Assembly: GCA_024449915.1 (NCBI GenBank)
Contig: JAMZAV010000643.1
Span: 248,001-312,000, forward strand
Source of the DNA: Sweltsa coloradensis
Taxonomy: Eukaryota; Arthropoda; Insecta; Plecoptera; Chloroperlidae
Length of the DNA stretch: 64,000 nt
Reading direction: 5' to 3'
This document shows positions 46,903 through 58,276 of this stretch, piece after piece. Within the stretch, counting starts at the first letter, position 1; each line of letters opens with the position of its first letter. Position numbers and translations under genes: made by a program. The notes beneath the pieces were generated by a model. That model was not told where the DNA came from and searched no databases. It was given only the letters and a program-made list of their open reading frames with translations.

Positions 46903-48199
46903 TTGAGCGTTTTGATGGTGATTTTAAATTTTTAAACCATCCCTCAAATAATAATGGTTCATATTTTCTAGCTGCAGATAGTGTTGGAATGAAGAGCAGG
47001 ATAGAAGACTTATCTACACATGAGCAGTTCTGGCAAGGGAGCAAGATGCAGTGCCCGATTGTGTGAAGAAGTGTCTTCTGGTTGACTAGATCTAGTGTGG
47101 TGGCATCAGAGTCCAAATGTGGCCGTTTGTCAAGAAGAAGATATTTTCTACTTTTTCAAAATCATTATATAATAATATGAACTAATGAAGTAATAGCCTA
47201 CAGAGGTATTAGTTAGTTATTTGACTTGGAAATATCTCTTTTAAATCTCCGTCACTGGTTTTCTCAATAATCCTAAAGTTTATTTTATTTTAGTAATGAA
47301 TGATATTAAGAGCCCGTATCACGGAGCCATTTTAGAACAAGAAAAATGCCAACTTTGACCACATTTTTAAAGAAAACCATTCACAATATTTTAATCGGGT
47401 AAGTTGCATTGTTCAAGTTGGACTTTAACTTAAACCTTTTCGCAATCACATTTTTATTTTAATGATCAATTTTATGTAAAACAAAGCACAAACTAATGCT
47501 TCATTATCTTGGAAACTAAAAGAGATAGAACGATCTGACTTGCGAAAAGGTTTAAGTTTTTGAAAAACACATTTCCCAATGTCCATATCTCGGAGAATAA
47601 ATTTATAGTCAACTCAAAAAATTTGGCCGAAGTTTGATTGAATGTGCTACTATCTAGCAGCGACCGCCTAAACTTCGTGAACGTTGACCGTTTTTTATGT
47701 GTTTTTCCCCGAGTCCAGCCAGCTATTTGGAAATAACCCGTCTGGCCGTCTTCCTTTCAAAGACTGCTTTTGTTAAGAAAATGAAAGGGCTCGTCGTAGG
47801 AAACCAGTCACAAGTTCTCCAGTTATTGATGATTTGTAAAGATAAAACTTGTTGTCAAGGGTTGGGTCGTTCTAGTCGTAGATGAGCTTACATCTAATTG
47901 TAATAGTGGAGGAATAATCGTTTTGCGTTGACATGGTTTTCGTTTGGGAACCAAACAGGAACTAAACAACAACTGGGCTTGTAGGACCTACTAAAAACCT
48001 GAACATGAAATTAGGACAATAAACAAAACAAACAAAAAATACCAAATTAATTAATAGGTATAAAATGTATAATTGAAATTAATTCAGATGAATCAAATAT
48101 TGAAACTTGGAAAAGGAAAAAAAGAAAACAGTAAATAGAAGAAGATACTCGGAGCTGAGACTGAGCTGAGACAAGGGAGTGTTTAAACAATAAAAAATA
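46903..48199. other. Non-coding stretch, one unexplained minus-strand frame
   Basis: A 110-residue minus-strand frame (46,784-47,116) overlaps the right arm of the element above; it is cysteine-containing (CILLPCQNCSC) but matches no family I know. The remaining sequence shows no exon. Confidence 0.35.
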
Positions 48200-48420
48200 A
48201 TAGCTCAAAATTGTATTGCACCTAGAACTTTTATTTTTTTATTAACTCAAAATTTCCATATAATCGCCTTCCTGTCCTGTACCGTCACCCAAAAAACTGT
48301 TTTCCCTTTTTTATTTAATTTCCTTTTTCATTCAACCAACTTTCAGCCATTTTCCTTTGACTTTCAAAATGTCTTCAATAATGCTCTGGAATAGACTGAA
48401 CCAAAACTCTTCGTTCCCAA
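48200..48420 (-). repeat. Dispersed repeat family F, copy 2
   Basis: See 20,360-20,860: one block matches in direct and the other in inverse orientation. Confidence 0.6.
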
Positions 48421-48840
48421 GAAGATTGGGTATATAAAAGTAATTTTTCCAAATCAAACATCGTTTGTTTTTTGTAAATAGTATTGTATGATACAACATT
48501 GTAATTCTATTGACGTAACAATTACTATAATTTTATTTTAAAATTTTTGATATAATTTTTGCGTCCTCCCCCAAATTAACCACATGCTCAGCATTTGTCT
48601 TCAGTTCTCTTTTGGCACTGTCACGTGAAGATCGAGTTTTAGATCATACGAGATTATATTATTTTATTGGCCTATATTGTTCGGAAAAACAATGCTGCTC
48701 GAGTTAGTGCTGTTTGGGATAATTTGACAAAACATAATTGTAAAGCCCCTCAAGTACTAGTGCTGGAACACTGACTTTGGATGTTGTCCGATGGAGTTGT
48801 TAGAGTGTTGTTTGTTTAGATCAGTCGGAAGAAAAATTAA
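48421..48840. other. Non-coding, nothing recognised
   Basis: AT-rich interval between repeat family F and the family C fold-back. Confidence 0.5.
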
Positions 48841-49408
48841 CCCCAAATACAAAAAATTTTTAAAAAAAAAAAAAAAAACGGCAGCCAAGCTCTCCTTCAA
48901 AAGTCTTGGCTGTGAATGTTGTGAAATATAGAATTTGAGCCAGTCTTTTCATTTCTTCCTCCATAGTTTCGCATTGAAAAGAAGAAAGTTCATTTCGCCT
49001 GTTGACGAGCGCCAAGCCAACCATTTTGTGGTAAAAAAAGTAAAAATTTTAAACTGACGAGCGCCAAGCCAACCATTTTTGTGGTAAAAAAAAAGTAAAA
49101 ATTTTTAACTCAAAATCATAAAAAAAATTAAATGGCCATTGAATTTGGTTCATTATAAGAACTTTAAAAAGTCAATGGCCAAGTAATTTTTTTAAATGAT
49201 TTTGAGTTGAAAATTTTCACTTTGTTTACCACGAAAATGGTTGGCTTGGCACTCGTCAACAGGCGAAATGATCTTATTTCTTTTCAATGCGAAACTAGGG
49301 AGGAAGAAGGAAAAGATTGTCTCAAATTCTATATCTCACAACATTCACAGCCAAAGACTTTTGAAGGAGAGCTTGGGTGCCGTTTTTCACAAATTTTTGT
49401 ATTTGGGG
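48841..49408. repeat. Fold-back element (family C), copy 2
   Basis: Outer ends CCCCAAATACAAAAAATTTT (48,841) and AAATTTTTGTATTTGGGG (to 49,408). Arms carry CGGCAGCCAAGCTCTCCTTC and its near-complement, CATTTCGCCTGTTGACGAGC and its complement, as in 5,516-5,995. Inside the left arm a segment of about 50 bp (GACGAGCGCCAAGCCAACCA) is tandemly duplicated at about 49,004 and 49,056. The two overlapping plus-strand frames at 49,207-49,473 are arm translations. Confidence 0.88.
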
Positions 49409-49666
49409 GGAAATCAAATCTTTTTGCTGTTTGTTTCATATCAAGGCGGGAAATACTTATAAACGAAAATTAAAAGAATGAGGGAAATTTCAAATGTAAT
49501 TTTCCATCTAAATTGCTCGGATGTACAGCTTAGACGGAGTTTTATTCACTTTCTAATTACGTAACTAGATATCAATACATTTCGGTGAAGTAAACAAAGA
49601 AACGATTTCATACCAAAATTAAATTAAAATAGTTTATTATACTTGTCTTTTGTAAGAATTAAATTG

Positions 49667-49713
49667 GTGGCTGCATAGCTCAGTTTGTAAGTGCCTAGCC
49701 TGGACGGCTAAGG
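49667..49713 (+). repeat. tRNA-like 5' half fused to tandem repeat
   Basis: TGGCTGCATAGCTCAGTTTG followed by TAAGTGCCTAGCCTGGACGG resembles a tRNA acceptor strand, D-arm (A-box TAGCTCAGTTTGTAAG) and anticodon region, but no T-arm follows. It may be the head of the repeat that continues at 49,714. Confidence 0.4.
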
Positions 49714-50345
49714 TCATGCCAAATTTCATGCTGATAACTCATTAGGTGCCTTCATGGTGAATGCTGGAAATCAAGGTAAAAATAATATAAACTTTTAGGG
49801 AAGGGGGTTGAAAAAATGTGGTTTAGGAAATGAGAATAGGCCGATTGGGTTAAAAAACACATTAAAACATAATTTTAATAACTAATTTGAATAAAAACTA
49901 ATTTTGGTAAGAGCTATGAATTATTCCAATTTTAGGGGATGATTAAGGGGGTGTTGAGTGTGGAATATCGCTTGCCTCTCGGCGGATTATTTTTTATATT
50001 ATTATCTACCATCATGCTAAATTTCATGCTGATAACTCATTAGGTGCCTTCATGGTGAATGCTGGAAATCAAGGTAAAAATAATATAAACTATTGGTGAT
50101 GGGGGTTGAAAAAATGTGGTTTAGGAAATGAGATTTTCCGATTGGGTTAAAACATATTTTAATAACTAATTTGAATAAAAAATCAAATTTGGGTTAGAGC
50201 TTTGAATTATTCCAATTTTAGGAGGTGATTTATGGGGTGTTGGAGGTGGAATATCGCTTGCCTCTCGGCGGATTATTGATTCTGATGTTTTTATCTAACC
50301 CCATGCCAAATTTCGCGCATGGAGCCCATGTGTTAGATATTTATT
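49714..50345 (+). repeat. Tandem duplication of about 298 bp (two units plus a partial third)
   Basis: Units begin ATG(C)C(A/T)AATTTCATGCTGAT at 49,716 and 50,014; a third start at 50,303 breaks off after about 30 bases. Shared blocks are CATTAGGTGCCTTCATGGTG, ATGCTGGAAATCAAGGTAAA and TATCGCTTGCCTCTCGGCGG. It follows directly on the tRNA-like head, so a tRNA-SINE with tandemly duplicated body is possible. Confidence 0.88.
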
Positions 50346-50354
50346 AATGGTTTT

Positions 50355-50760
50355 GAATTTAAATGGTTTTGGATTTGGTTTTGAAAGCAAGTGATTGCGT
50401 CTAAAGTACATCTCAGTGTGGTCCAAGTTTCATAGTTTTAGGATTTAGGCCTACCGTTTTCTCTGTAGGCTTTTATTCCTATCCCCAAGAATTAGCTAGC
50501 GAGCCAGCCAGCCGGAAGGTTTTCAACGATTTTGAATCACTTTTTTAACACAGAACGGGTTATCGAATCGGCTGAATTTTTTTGGTAGGTCATGGGCTAC
50601 ATATCAGGTCATATACCGAGTTTCAAGATTGTAAATTTTTCGGGGCGGCGTGTGCAGATAGCTGAAAACCCCCCAACTCGGGTAGGCGTAAACAGGGTCT
50701 CGAGTTAGTCATCGCCTAGCAGTCGCGTGCGCTTGGCTGCGTTAGCATACATTTTAAACT
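50355..50760 (-). repeat. Dispersed repeat family A, copy 3
   Basis: Inverse match to 1,560-2,060, from the AAAACGGTA..ATC block (about 50,445-50,465) through the GCTAGC/GCCAGCCAGCC tract and the TTTTTCGGGGCGGCGTG block to the GCGTGCGCTTG..TGC block near 50,735. Confidence 0.75.
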
Positions 50761-51978
50761 GTGGTAAACATTCTTATAATATTCGTGTGTAATACATTCA
50801 CACAGAACACATCTCCCCCCCCCCCCCACCCCCGTGTCTACCATTTACTTATACACATAGGTTTATTTGTAGGCACTACATTAAAATGTAATACAAAATG
50901 TAAACACATTGATGAATGATTATTATACGTATTAGAATACGCCCATTGAGGACATATTTTGTTTAAGTCAATTATTTACAACATATATGTATATATAAAT
51001 AGTAAACAATATTATGCACGTGCTCAGGGGATGGGACATGAATCATTTTCTACGTTTTTTAAACGTTTTTAATTTTATTATTTATGACACATTAACAATA
51101 CATTATATAGGTTTTTTAACCATGTGTTGTGATGGAAAGTTACTCAAGATACATAGTTCTTATTATCTCGGGATATGAACCTGATTCTTACCAAGCAATG
51201 CGGACTGTCGATTACTATCGCAATGTTTACTTTGTCGTTGAATGAATATTGATCTGAGTGATAATCTCGTTTTAGTTCTAAACAAATAAATTTTAAACAG
51301 AATGGACGGATGGATCTATTATTATACTTTTACGTGTGTATTTGTTTATGAAACAGGGAAGGCCTACTGCCAAGAGGTATCATTTTAAACACTATTTGAA
51401 TATTGCTTCAAATATGCAATTCAGATTGTAAACAAATAAATAAATAACATACAAATCGAGATTAAAATATTCAATGCACTTATTTTTATGTGCACGCAAA
51501 CCTATTGTAACCCTAAGCCATTCAAAACCACGATCCCCCGGAGTCGGAGCGGACAGGTAAACTCAAACATATTCGCTGGCGCCAGTTCCCTTTGTAAGAT
51601 GCTGCATGATTGACAACTGCAAACCCATGTGCAAACCCGCCTACTAGTCGGTAGAGCTGCTAGCAACTTTACCGATAATACGAAGGAAAGGAATTCTACC
51701 ACCCATGCAACCAGCAGCATGTACCAGGGGGTCTATTTACTAAAAGTGTCTGCGACAGTGACAGTGAAAATAGTCGACCGAAACCGCAACTTGAGTGTGA
51801 AGAGCCAGTGAGAACTGCTACCTCGAATTTTCATTATACCAAATTGAAATTACCATAAATAGTAATTACTTACATTTGCTGTATGTAGTTGTTTATTACA
51901 TTAAGGAATCATTGGCAGATGCCATTAAAAATGTTAAATGTGTAATTGTTGCCAATACACAGCTTATAATCTTGTATA
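50761..51978. other. Non-coding stretch with a poly-C run
   Basis: A C-rich run lies at about 50,814-50,834. No exon recognised; a slightly G/C-richer segment at about 51,520-51,790 has overlapping 60-72 residue frames on both strands with no known motif. Confidence 0.45.
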
Positions 51979-51980
51979 TA

Positions 51981-53473
51981 AAGTCGGTGTCAAGGGAAGG
52001 TTGCGCCGAGGCAGGTAAACTTCTCCGCCGCGCTCTTCCCCCACCATGCGGCTCGGCTACTCGACAGGAGCGAACGACTATTGACATTCCACAGAGATGG
52101 CCCGTCAAGATAATGGTAATTGGCTACATAAGAAATTTAAAAACTCGCAATTTCGTTGTTTTGTAACTTTTATCGAATTATTTGGATTATTGAAGAAAAA
52201 CTAACTTCCCCTCGATTTTGAATCACAAAAAAACACCAAAAATTAAGCTATGTAAACACATTTAAATTAAACGCATGTAGTTTTTAGCTTTGGTGATAAG
52301 ATTATGTAATAATCTATGTCGAAATAGTGAGTCAGTGAATGAGTGAGTGAGTGAGTGGCAGATGAGTGGCAGAGTTGTGTTAAATGTTTGATAACAATGA
52401 CGGTGACGATGAAGTGTTATTCAATGTAATATAACGTAAAAAAACACTGATGGTGAATTAAAATGCATACAACAATTTTGTAAATAATTAAGGCATTAAT
52501 ACCATAAACAATATAAACAATAGGTGCCTTGTCAGTAAATAAAATCGTAGACTAGCAAAGATTCATATTAACCACAGGGCCAATGTTAAACATCTGCAAA
52601 CTCAACCATTATTTAAATGTGCACCATTAAATACGCCACATACAGTAGCATACTTGAAAATAAATAAAAATAAAGATAACTAATGGAAAAAACCATTCGC
52701 AAACAACTATCGATCATCTTATAATAATATTCAACAGGACTTTCAAAGATCTGTAAGCGATTCAAATTGAATAACATTTAAAAAGATATCGAACAACTAT
52801 TATTAATTTATTCCATAATTGTGAATTAAAATAATAACAAAACAAAACAAAACAAAACAAAACAAAACAAAACAAAACAAAACAAAACAAAACAAAACAA
52901 AACAAAACAAAACGAGTGTATGTTAGTTTTTCTTCAATATTCCAAATAATTCGATAAATTGTTGTATGCATTTTAATTCACCATCAGTGTTTTATTACGT
53001 TATATTACATTGAATAACACTTCATCGTCACCGTCATTGTTATCAAACATTTAACACAACTCTGCCACTCACTCACTCACTCACTCACTCACTCACTCAC
53101 TCACTCACTCACTCACTCACTCACTCACTATTTCGACATAGATTATAACATAATCTTATCACCAAAGCTAAAAATTACATGTGTTTAATTTACATGTGTT
53201 TACGTAGCTTAATTTCTGGTGTTTTTTTGTGATTCAAAATCGAGGGTATGTTAGTTTTTCTTCAATAATCCAAATAATTCGATAAAAGTTACAAAACAAC
53301 GAAATTGCGAGTTTCTAAATTTCTTATGTAGCCAATTACCATTATCTTGACGGGCCATCTCTGTGGAATGTCAATAGTCGTTCATCCTGTCCAGTAGCCG
53401 AGCCGCATGGTGGGGGAAGAGCGCGGCGGAGAAGTTTACCTGCCTCGGCGCAACCTTCCCTTGACACCGACTT
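51981..53473. mobile_element. Fold-back DNA element with arms of about 500 bp, TA target
   Basis: Left arm 51,981-52,487 and right arm 52,958-53,473 are inverted copies over essentially their full length: AAGTCGGTGTCAAGGGAAGG at the left, its complement at the right; also GGCCCGTCAAGATAATGGTA and GATAACAATGACGGTGACGA. The outer AAGTCGG/CCGACTT ends are flanked by TA on both sides (51,979-51,980 and 53,474-53,475). A CTCA microsatellite interrupts the right arm (53,066-53,128), a shorter GAGT tract lies at the same place in the left arm, and an AAAAC tract fills the loop (52,836-52,913). No transposase. Confidence 0.9.
52836..52913 (+). repeat. AAAAC pentanucleotide microsatellite
   Basis: About 15 uninterrupted AAAAC units in the loop of the fold-back element. 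The minus-strand FVLFC-repeat frame over it is an artefact. Confidence 0.97.
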
Positions 53474-53614
53474 TAGCTGTAATCAGATGTGTGACTATTG
53501 TCATTAAACTTGAAACCTTCGTGTTCCTAGACGTCACCAGGCGCAGTCCATCACCCCACAATTTGCCCGTACCACTGCAGATGCAGTGCAGTAAACTTAG
53601 TGTTAGGTAGGAAT
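53474..53614. other. Short unique-looking segment
   Basis: G/C-moderate sequence ending in ACTGCAGATGCAGTGCAG (about 53,573-53,590); ATGCAGTGCAG recurs at 54,973-54,983 and may be a target duplication around the two elements between. Confidence 0.35.
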
Positions 53615-54390
53615 GGAACTAAACAGATCCAGTTCCTAGGAACTAAGGAAGGAACTACTTCCTTTTTTCAGACAGGAACTAAGGAATGCCATAGTTCCAA
53701 TTTTCCAGGAACTGTAACTTATTTTCATAAGTTCCTTTTATATAACTTGACTGTACATATTTAAGGAATGAAATAGTCAAATCATAGTTTACTTACTACC
53801 TAGATGAAAGGATTGTAAAATACTCAGTTTCCTGGAAATCTAAAATTTGCCTCTGTTGTTCTAAATTCTTGTCAACCCCCCATCCCCATTCCTACATTCA
53901 ATGGTCAACCCCCATCCCCCGTGGGTTTCTCACCGTCATATTGCCAGCTAAACTTCATTCTTTTCAATACAATCATCCTTGAGTTTTGAATGATCTTTTG
54001 GGTAGTTGCGTCGTGTCGATGATGATGCACTGCTCTATGTTTCGCAATCAACATGGGTGGTAAACACGACACAACGCAACCCAAAGATCATTCAAAATTG
54101 ATTCACAGGTCATGAAAGTCTACAAACTCATCCATATATATTTTATTCCTCCAAATCTCAAAAATATTTTATACCTACTAAACATCACTAATCAATCACC
54201 CTCTCGAGAAGATCTAAAGAAAAATGGTTTTTGAAAAAAGGAACTTTTTAGGAACTTAGTTCCATTTGGAAAGGAACTTAGGAATGCCCTAGTTCCTTTT
54301 AATTGAGAGGAACTTGGAAATGGAAAGAGTTCCTTTTTCTTATGAGGAACTTGTAACTGGAGCTAGTTCCATTTTTAAAGGAACACTGAG
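53615..54390. repeat. Element with clustered GGAACT motifs and central hairpin
   Basis: GGAACT or AGTTCC occurs many times in two clusters (about 53,617-53,735 and 54,237-54,385), as expected of subterminal transposase-binding repeats. Between them, TTGAATGATCTTTTGGGTAG (about 53,985) and GCAACCCAAAGATCATTCAA (about 54,077) form a hairpin of about 120 bp. It is probably a non-autonomous hAT-type element, but clean terminal repeats could not be fixed. Confidence 0.6.
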
Positions 54391-54435
54391 TTTATTAAAA
54401 AATGAAACTATATAACAGGTGGTAACGTTATAATT

Positions 54436-54966
54436 ACGAATCATTGGACTTTTCACTGTTATCATATCTTTATTTGTTTATTTGATACATCAAAAATCGC
54501 AGAACATGTGTACAAAAGTCACCATCATATTAATTGAGAAAACACTTCAATCCTGGCACATGAATCTAATGCCACTACACGGAAAATTAAGGAAGCTGGT
54601 TTGATTTCCTGTGTGGCCAATACAATCAGTGCGCCTAGTGTTAATTATCCAGCCATTTGAAAGAGTTTTTGTCCATCAATTTCATCACTAGATCAATAGT
54701 TTTATTTCATACACCAACTGTCCAACATGTAAATTTAATGTTATGTTTTTTGTCATTTTTATTTTTATTCATAAAAAAACTTTTTTGTTAATAATTTGGT
54801 AGTTGGTGCTTATACACAGCCATATTTATAATTTTTTGTGAAATGTTTTTTGTCTTGTCTGTTGTGGTTTTTGATTTGTTAGTTTGATAAAGACTCCTGT
54901 AAAGGAGTCGAAATATCACATTTTAAATAAAGATATTAATAACGGTGAAAAGTCCAATGATTTGTA
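54436..54966. repeat. Inverted-repeat element with hammerhead-like hairpin
   Basis: Ends AATCATTGGACTTTTCACTG (left, from about 54,438) and CGGTGAAAAGTCCAATGATT (right, to about 54,963) form imperfect inverted repeats of about 33 bp, continued inward by ATATCTTTATTT and AAATAAAGATAT. Just inside the right end (54,884-54,918) lies GATAAAGACTCC-TGTA-AAGGAGTCGAAATATC, resembling the stem II and GAAA box of PLE hammerhead ribozymes. A PLE terminal-repeat relic is my best guess. Confidence 0.55.
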
Positions 54967-55918
54967 TTTATAATGCAGTGCAGTGCTGCAGTGGATTCTA
55001 CTGCAGAGTTGCCAGAATATCGAATCACGGCTCGTTCTCTTTTGGCATTCATGAGAGCAATCTACTCTACAACTTTACCTTGTGTTTGGAACATCCGCCC
55101 TTTTCTGCCTATCTTCCTGCTTAATGGTGGAGAAATAAATTATAAATTATTAATTATAAAGAACTTGCAATTTATAGAACAACTTCCCAGACACTGAAAC
55201 AAACTTAAGAGTCGCTGAGGCTGGCGCGGAGACAAGTTTAAAAGCTCGGCATTCTGTTTTTTCTGTGCTACATATTTCATGCGAACATTGACTATGAGAT
55301 CCAGTACGCATATCCCTCAATTAATAATAGATATTAATTTTAAAAACGTAAAATCTTTGTAATCCACTAAATTTGTGTAAACTTTTGGAATTTATTTAAG
55401 TGTACACGTCAATTTTCATACTGGATATCAATGTTTAAATCAATGTAAACACAAGTTAATTTAGTTAATCGTAGGATACCTATAAATGGTTCGATGGGAA
55501 TTTACTGAATTGAAATCCATGTAGGACATTGCCATTTTTTGTTCAGGGCTTATCTCTTGCAATAATTTTTAAGGCTTCTTGGCAACCAAGTGTGGATACC
55601 AATATAAAGATACCCTATTCTATTAACAATAACTCAAAACTTGGAAATGATATCTCAACTGTTCAGCTACAATCGTCAACACCTGAGCGCGCGCATTTTA
55701 GTCGGGACAAGCTCGGGCTCACGAGTAGCTTCCTAGTTACTCCTCCTATCTGGGCCCGCAGTAGAATTTGGTCCAGAGTATGGTATGCACCTGTTAATAA
55801 TAACTTAATAAGCAACAATGAGATCAACAGCTAACCAACAACAACAACTAACCTTACTAGCTGTGGTTGACCAGTTAGTATGAGAGAAATGTTTTCTCCA
55901 TGAAGCTTGTGGTACTAG
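54967..55918. other. Non-coding stretch, no gene seen
   Basis: Frames of 74 residues (54,973-55,197) and 101 residues (55,529-55,834) show no recognisable motif; the second contains no splice-like boundaries of note. Confidence 0.45.
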
Positions 55919-56046
55919 AATAGAGTGAGATAGAGTGAGTGAGTGAGACAGTGAGTGAGTGAATGAGTGAGTGAGTGAGTGGGTAAAGGGGTGAGTCAGT
56001 GAGTAAATGAGTGAGTGAGTGTGTGTGTGAGTATGAGTGAGTGTGT
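55919..56046 (+). repeat. GAGT/GTGA microsatellite upstream of the PLE
   Basis: Irregular GAGT repeats. The complementary CTCA repeat follows the same PLE at 59,389-59,673, so the retroelement is bracketed by inverted microsatellites. Confidence 0.9.
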
Positions 56047-56059
56047 GGAATCTCCGTTT

Positions 56060-57574
56060 AAAACTGTACTTCAACGAAAACTAGCATGAATACAACAATA
56101 ATACGCACCCAGCAATCAATAAATTTAAACCTGCTTCTGATTGGGACCCCGTACTTCACTCTGACCACCCATTAAAAATGTACATAAACCACATAATGAC
56201 ACAAGGAGCATCTCCAGACTTCACAGAGAAGTTGTCAAAAACGTCTAATCTATCTACTCAAGGGTGGAAAGCCATCTCTAGTTGCAAAATAACAATAACA
56301 TCGTAATTGTACCAGCAGATAAAGGCTCCACGACTGTAGTAATGGACAAAGACGCATACATTGAGGAGGCGAACCGCCAACTGTCAGACGAGACCACCTA
56401 CAAACGTTTGACAAGAGATCCTACTGTGAGTCACAAGAAACGAATTGTGAAATTTTTGGAGAAGCACGGTCCCTCTCAAAACTTGAGTAACAACACGATT
56501 AAACTTCTCACCCCCGAGGAGTCCAGGACACCTGTATTCTACACTTTACCGAAAATTCACAAATCAAATAATCCCGGACGACCAATCGTATCAAGTTTCA
56601 ACTCTCCGACAGAACGAATATCAGCATTTGTTGACTTCCACCTTCAAGACCACGTCAAGAAGTTACCATCTCACATCAAAGACACCAACCACTTTCTCGA
56701 GCGTATTCAAGAGTTTAACAACACCCTACCCGAAGACGTTATTATTGCGACTATAGATGTAACATCACTCTACACAAATATCCCCACAGAACATGGCTTG
56801 GCTGCGATGGAGCACTTTCTTAACACTCGTCCCGCGGATTCCGTGCCAGAGACAGACTTCCTCATCTCTTTGGCCGAAATGGTACTAAACAACAACAACT
56901 TCCGTTTCCAGGACCGCCACTACCTTCAAGTAAAAGGTACAGCTATGGGTACAAGAATGGCACCATCTTATGCCAACCTGTACATGGGCAAACTAGAGGA
57001 AGACTATCTGTCAACTGAAGAACACACACCCATCTGTTGGCTCAGGTTCATCGATGACATCTACGTAGTTTGGACCCATGGAGAGAAGTTATAACACTTT
57101 TCTAAACGGCCTCAACAACACTTATGCCGTCAAGTTTACGTGGCAAATCTCTCGCCATCACGTCACATTTCTCGACGTCGACGTGAACATAGAAAATGGC
57201 TCATTCCGCACGGAAGTACATTTTAAGCCCACAAATCACCTTTAGTATCTACATTACAAGAGCTGTCACCCGCTCTACACCAAACGCGCTTTACCCAACT
57301 CCCTCGCGACGCGGGGAAAACGCATATGCAGCACCGAGGAGGATCGAACCAAGTACTGCGACCGGATTACGCGGGCCTTCATCGACAGAGGATACCCTGA
57401 AAAAGACGTCAGAAGACGAGTTGAGAACCCCACGTCGAAAGGAAGCAATCTGGTGCCAGACAACACTCTACCCCTCGTTACGCAATGGCACCCAGGACTT
57501 CACGTTCTCAATGGCATCCTTAAGAGTGGACACCACATCTCGTCTGGCTCAACTAGGACACAAGATCGAATGCC
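56060..57574 (+). pseudogene. Penelope-like retroelement, reverse transcriptase part (broken)
   Basis: The frame at about 56,123-56,280 reads KFKPASDWDPVLHSDHPLKM and on to LSTQGWKAISS, the N-terminal PLE region. A one-base shift leads into the 56,282-57,094 frame (270 residues) with PLE-RT landmarks: VIVPADKGSTTVVMDKDAY (8-26), LPKIHK...RPIVSSFNSP (89-108), motif A IDVTSLYTNIP with Asp159, motif B KGTAMGTRMAPSYAN (218-232), and motif C FIDDIYVVW (Asp258-Asp259). After a further shift at about 57,090 it continues NTFLNGLNNTYAVKF, EVHFKPTNHL, an in-frame TAG at 57,243, then YLHYKSCHPLYTKRALPNSL. PLEs copy RNA to DNA at chromosome breaks or ends using RT plus GIY-YIG nuclease. Two frameshifts, a stop and hAT insertions mean this copy is dead. 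Confidence 0.93.
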
Positions 57575-58224
57575 CAGTGGCGGATCTAGGACATAATCAT
57601 GGGGGGGGGGGGCGATTTGCGTGTGCATGTACAGTCATGGGAAAGGGACTAAGTGCGGACGCACGGGGGGTATGGGGGGCTCCGCCCCCCATTAATTGCG
57701 CCGCAGGCGAAAATTTTGAAAATCAGGTTTTTAGAGTGCATTTGGTGAGTTTTAGAAAAAAGTGGTGGGCGGAATGCAATACGGAAACAATGTAGTTTGT
57801 GTGCACCAATTTGTTTTGTCGTCATGTCGAGCTTACAAAATTTAGAGCATTGGCCTAGATTGCAACATTATTATAAACGTTTGATCTTATTTTCAATTCA
57901 TCATTTTATTTATTTATTAAACGTCTATCCTATTTAGTTAAAAAACGATTCACATAGGAGGACAACTTAATAAATCGAAGTACACTGATGCAGACACATT
58001 TCAGAGGCAAACTGATTATTTCTGACAACATAGAGAAAAGTTGATTTTTATTGGCAGTTTTAAATAAATAGCGCCGCTGGCGAAAATTTTGAAAAATCAG
58101 GTTTTTAGAGTGCATTTGGTGCGTGCACAATAAAATAATAAAATCATTTATTTTTTTTATTTTTAAAGAATCATGGGAGGGGGGCGATCGCCCTACCGCC
58201 CCCACCCCCCTGTATCCGCCACTG
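57575..58224. mobile_element. hAT-like non-autonomous element 1, inserted in the PLE
   Basis: Begins CAGTGGCGGAT and ends ATCCGCCACTG, perfect 11-bp inverted ends. It is flanked by the exact 8-bp duplication CGAATGCC (57,567-57,574 and 58,225-58,232), the hAT signature. Inside, a segment of about 60 bp (GGCGAAAATTTTGAAAA, then AGAGTGCATTTGGTG) is repeated near 57,703 and 58,078, and G-runs (12 G at 57,601) flank both ends. No transposase. Confidence 0.95.
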
Positions 58225-58232
58225 CGAATGCC

Positions 58233-58276
58233 AACAGTGCCCCGCGTAGCTTTCAGACGCCCCCCAATCTAAAAGG
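58233..58276 (+). pseudogene. PLE linker fragment between the two hAT insertions
   Basis: Continues the PLE frame as TVPRVAFRRPPNLK, which fits the F-R-R-x-x-N-L-(K/R)-D-L-L-V linker before the PLE endonuclease. The duplicated bases CTAAAAGG at its end (58,269-58,276) are the target of hAT element 2. Confidence 0.85.

Noticed and set aside
46784..47116. 110-residue minus-strand frame as a gene
   Set aside because: Half of it lies in the inverted-repeat arm of a transposon relic and it matches no known domain.
52762..52971. Frame with repeated FVLFC residues as a membrane peptide
   Set aside because: Produced by the AAAAC microsatellite.
57196..57795. 199-residue frame overlapping the PLE as a separate protein
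   Set aside because: It reads the PLE in the wrong frame and continues into the hAT insertion; the correct PLE frame gives the conserved motifs.
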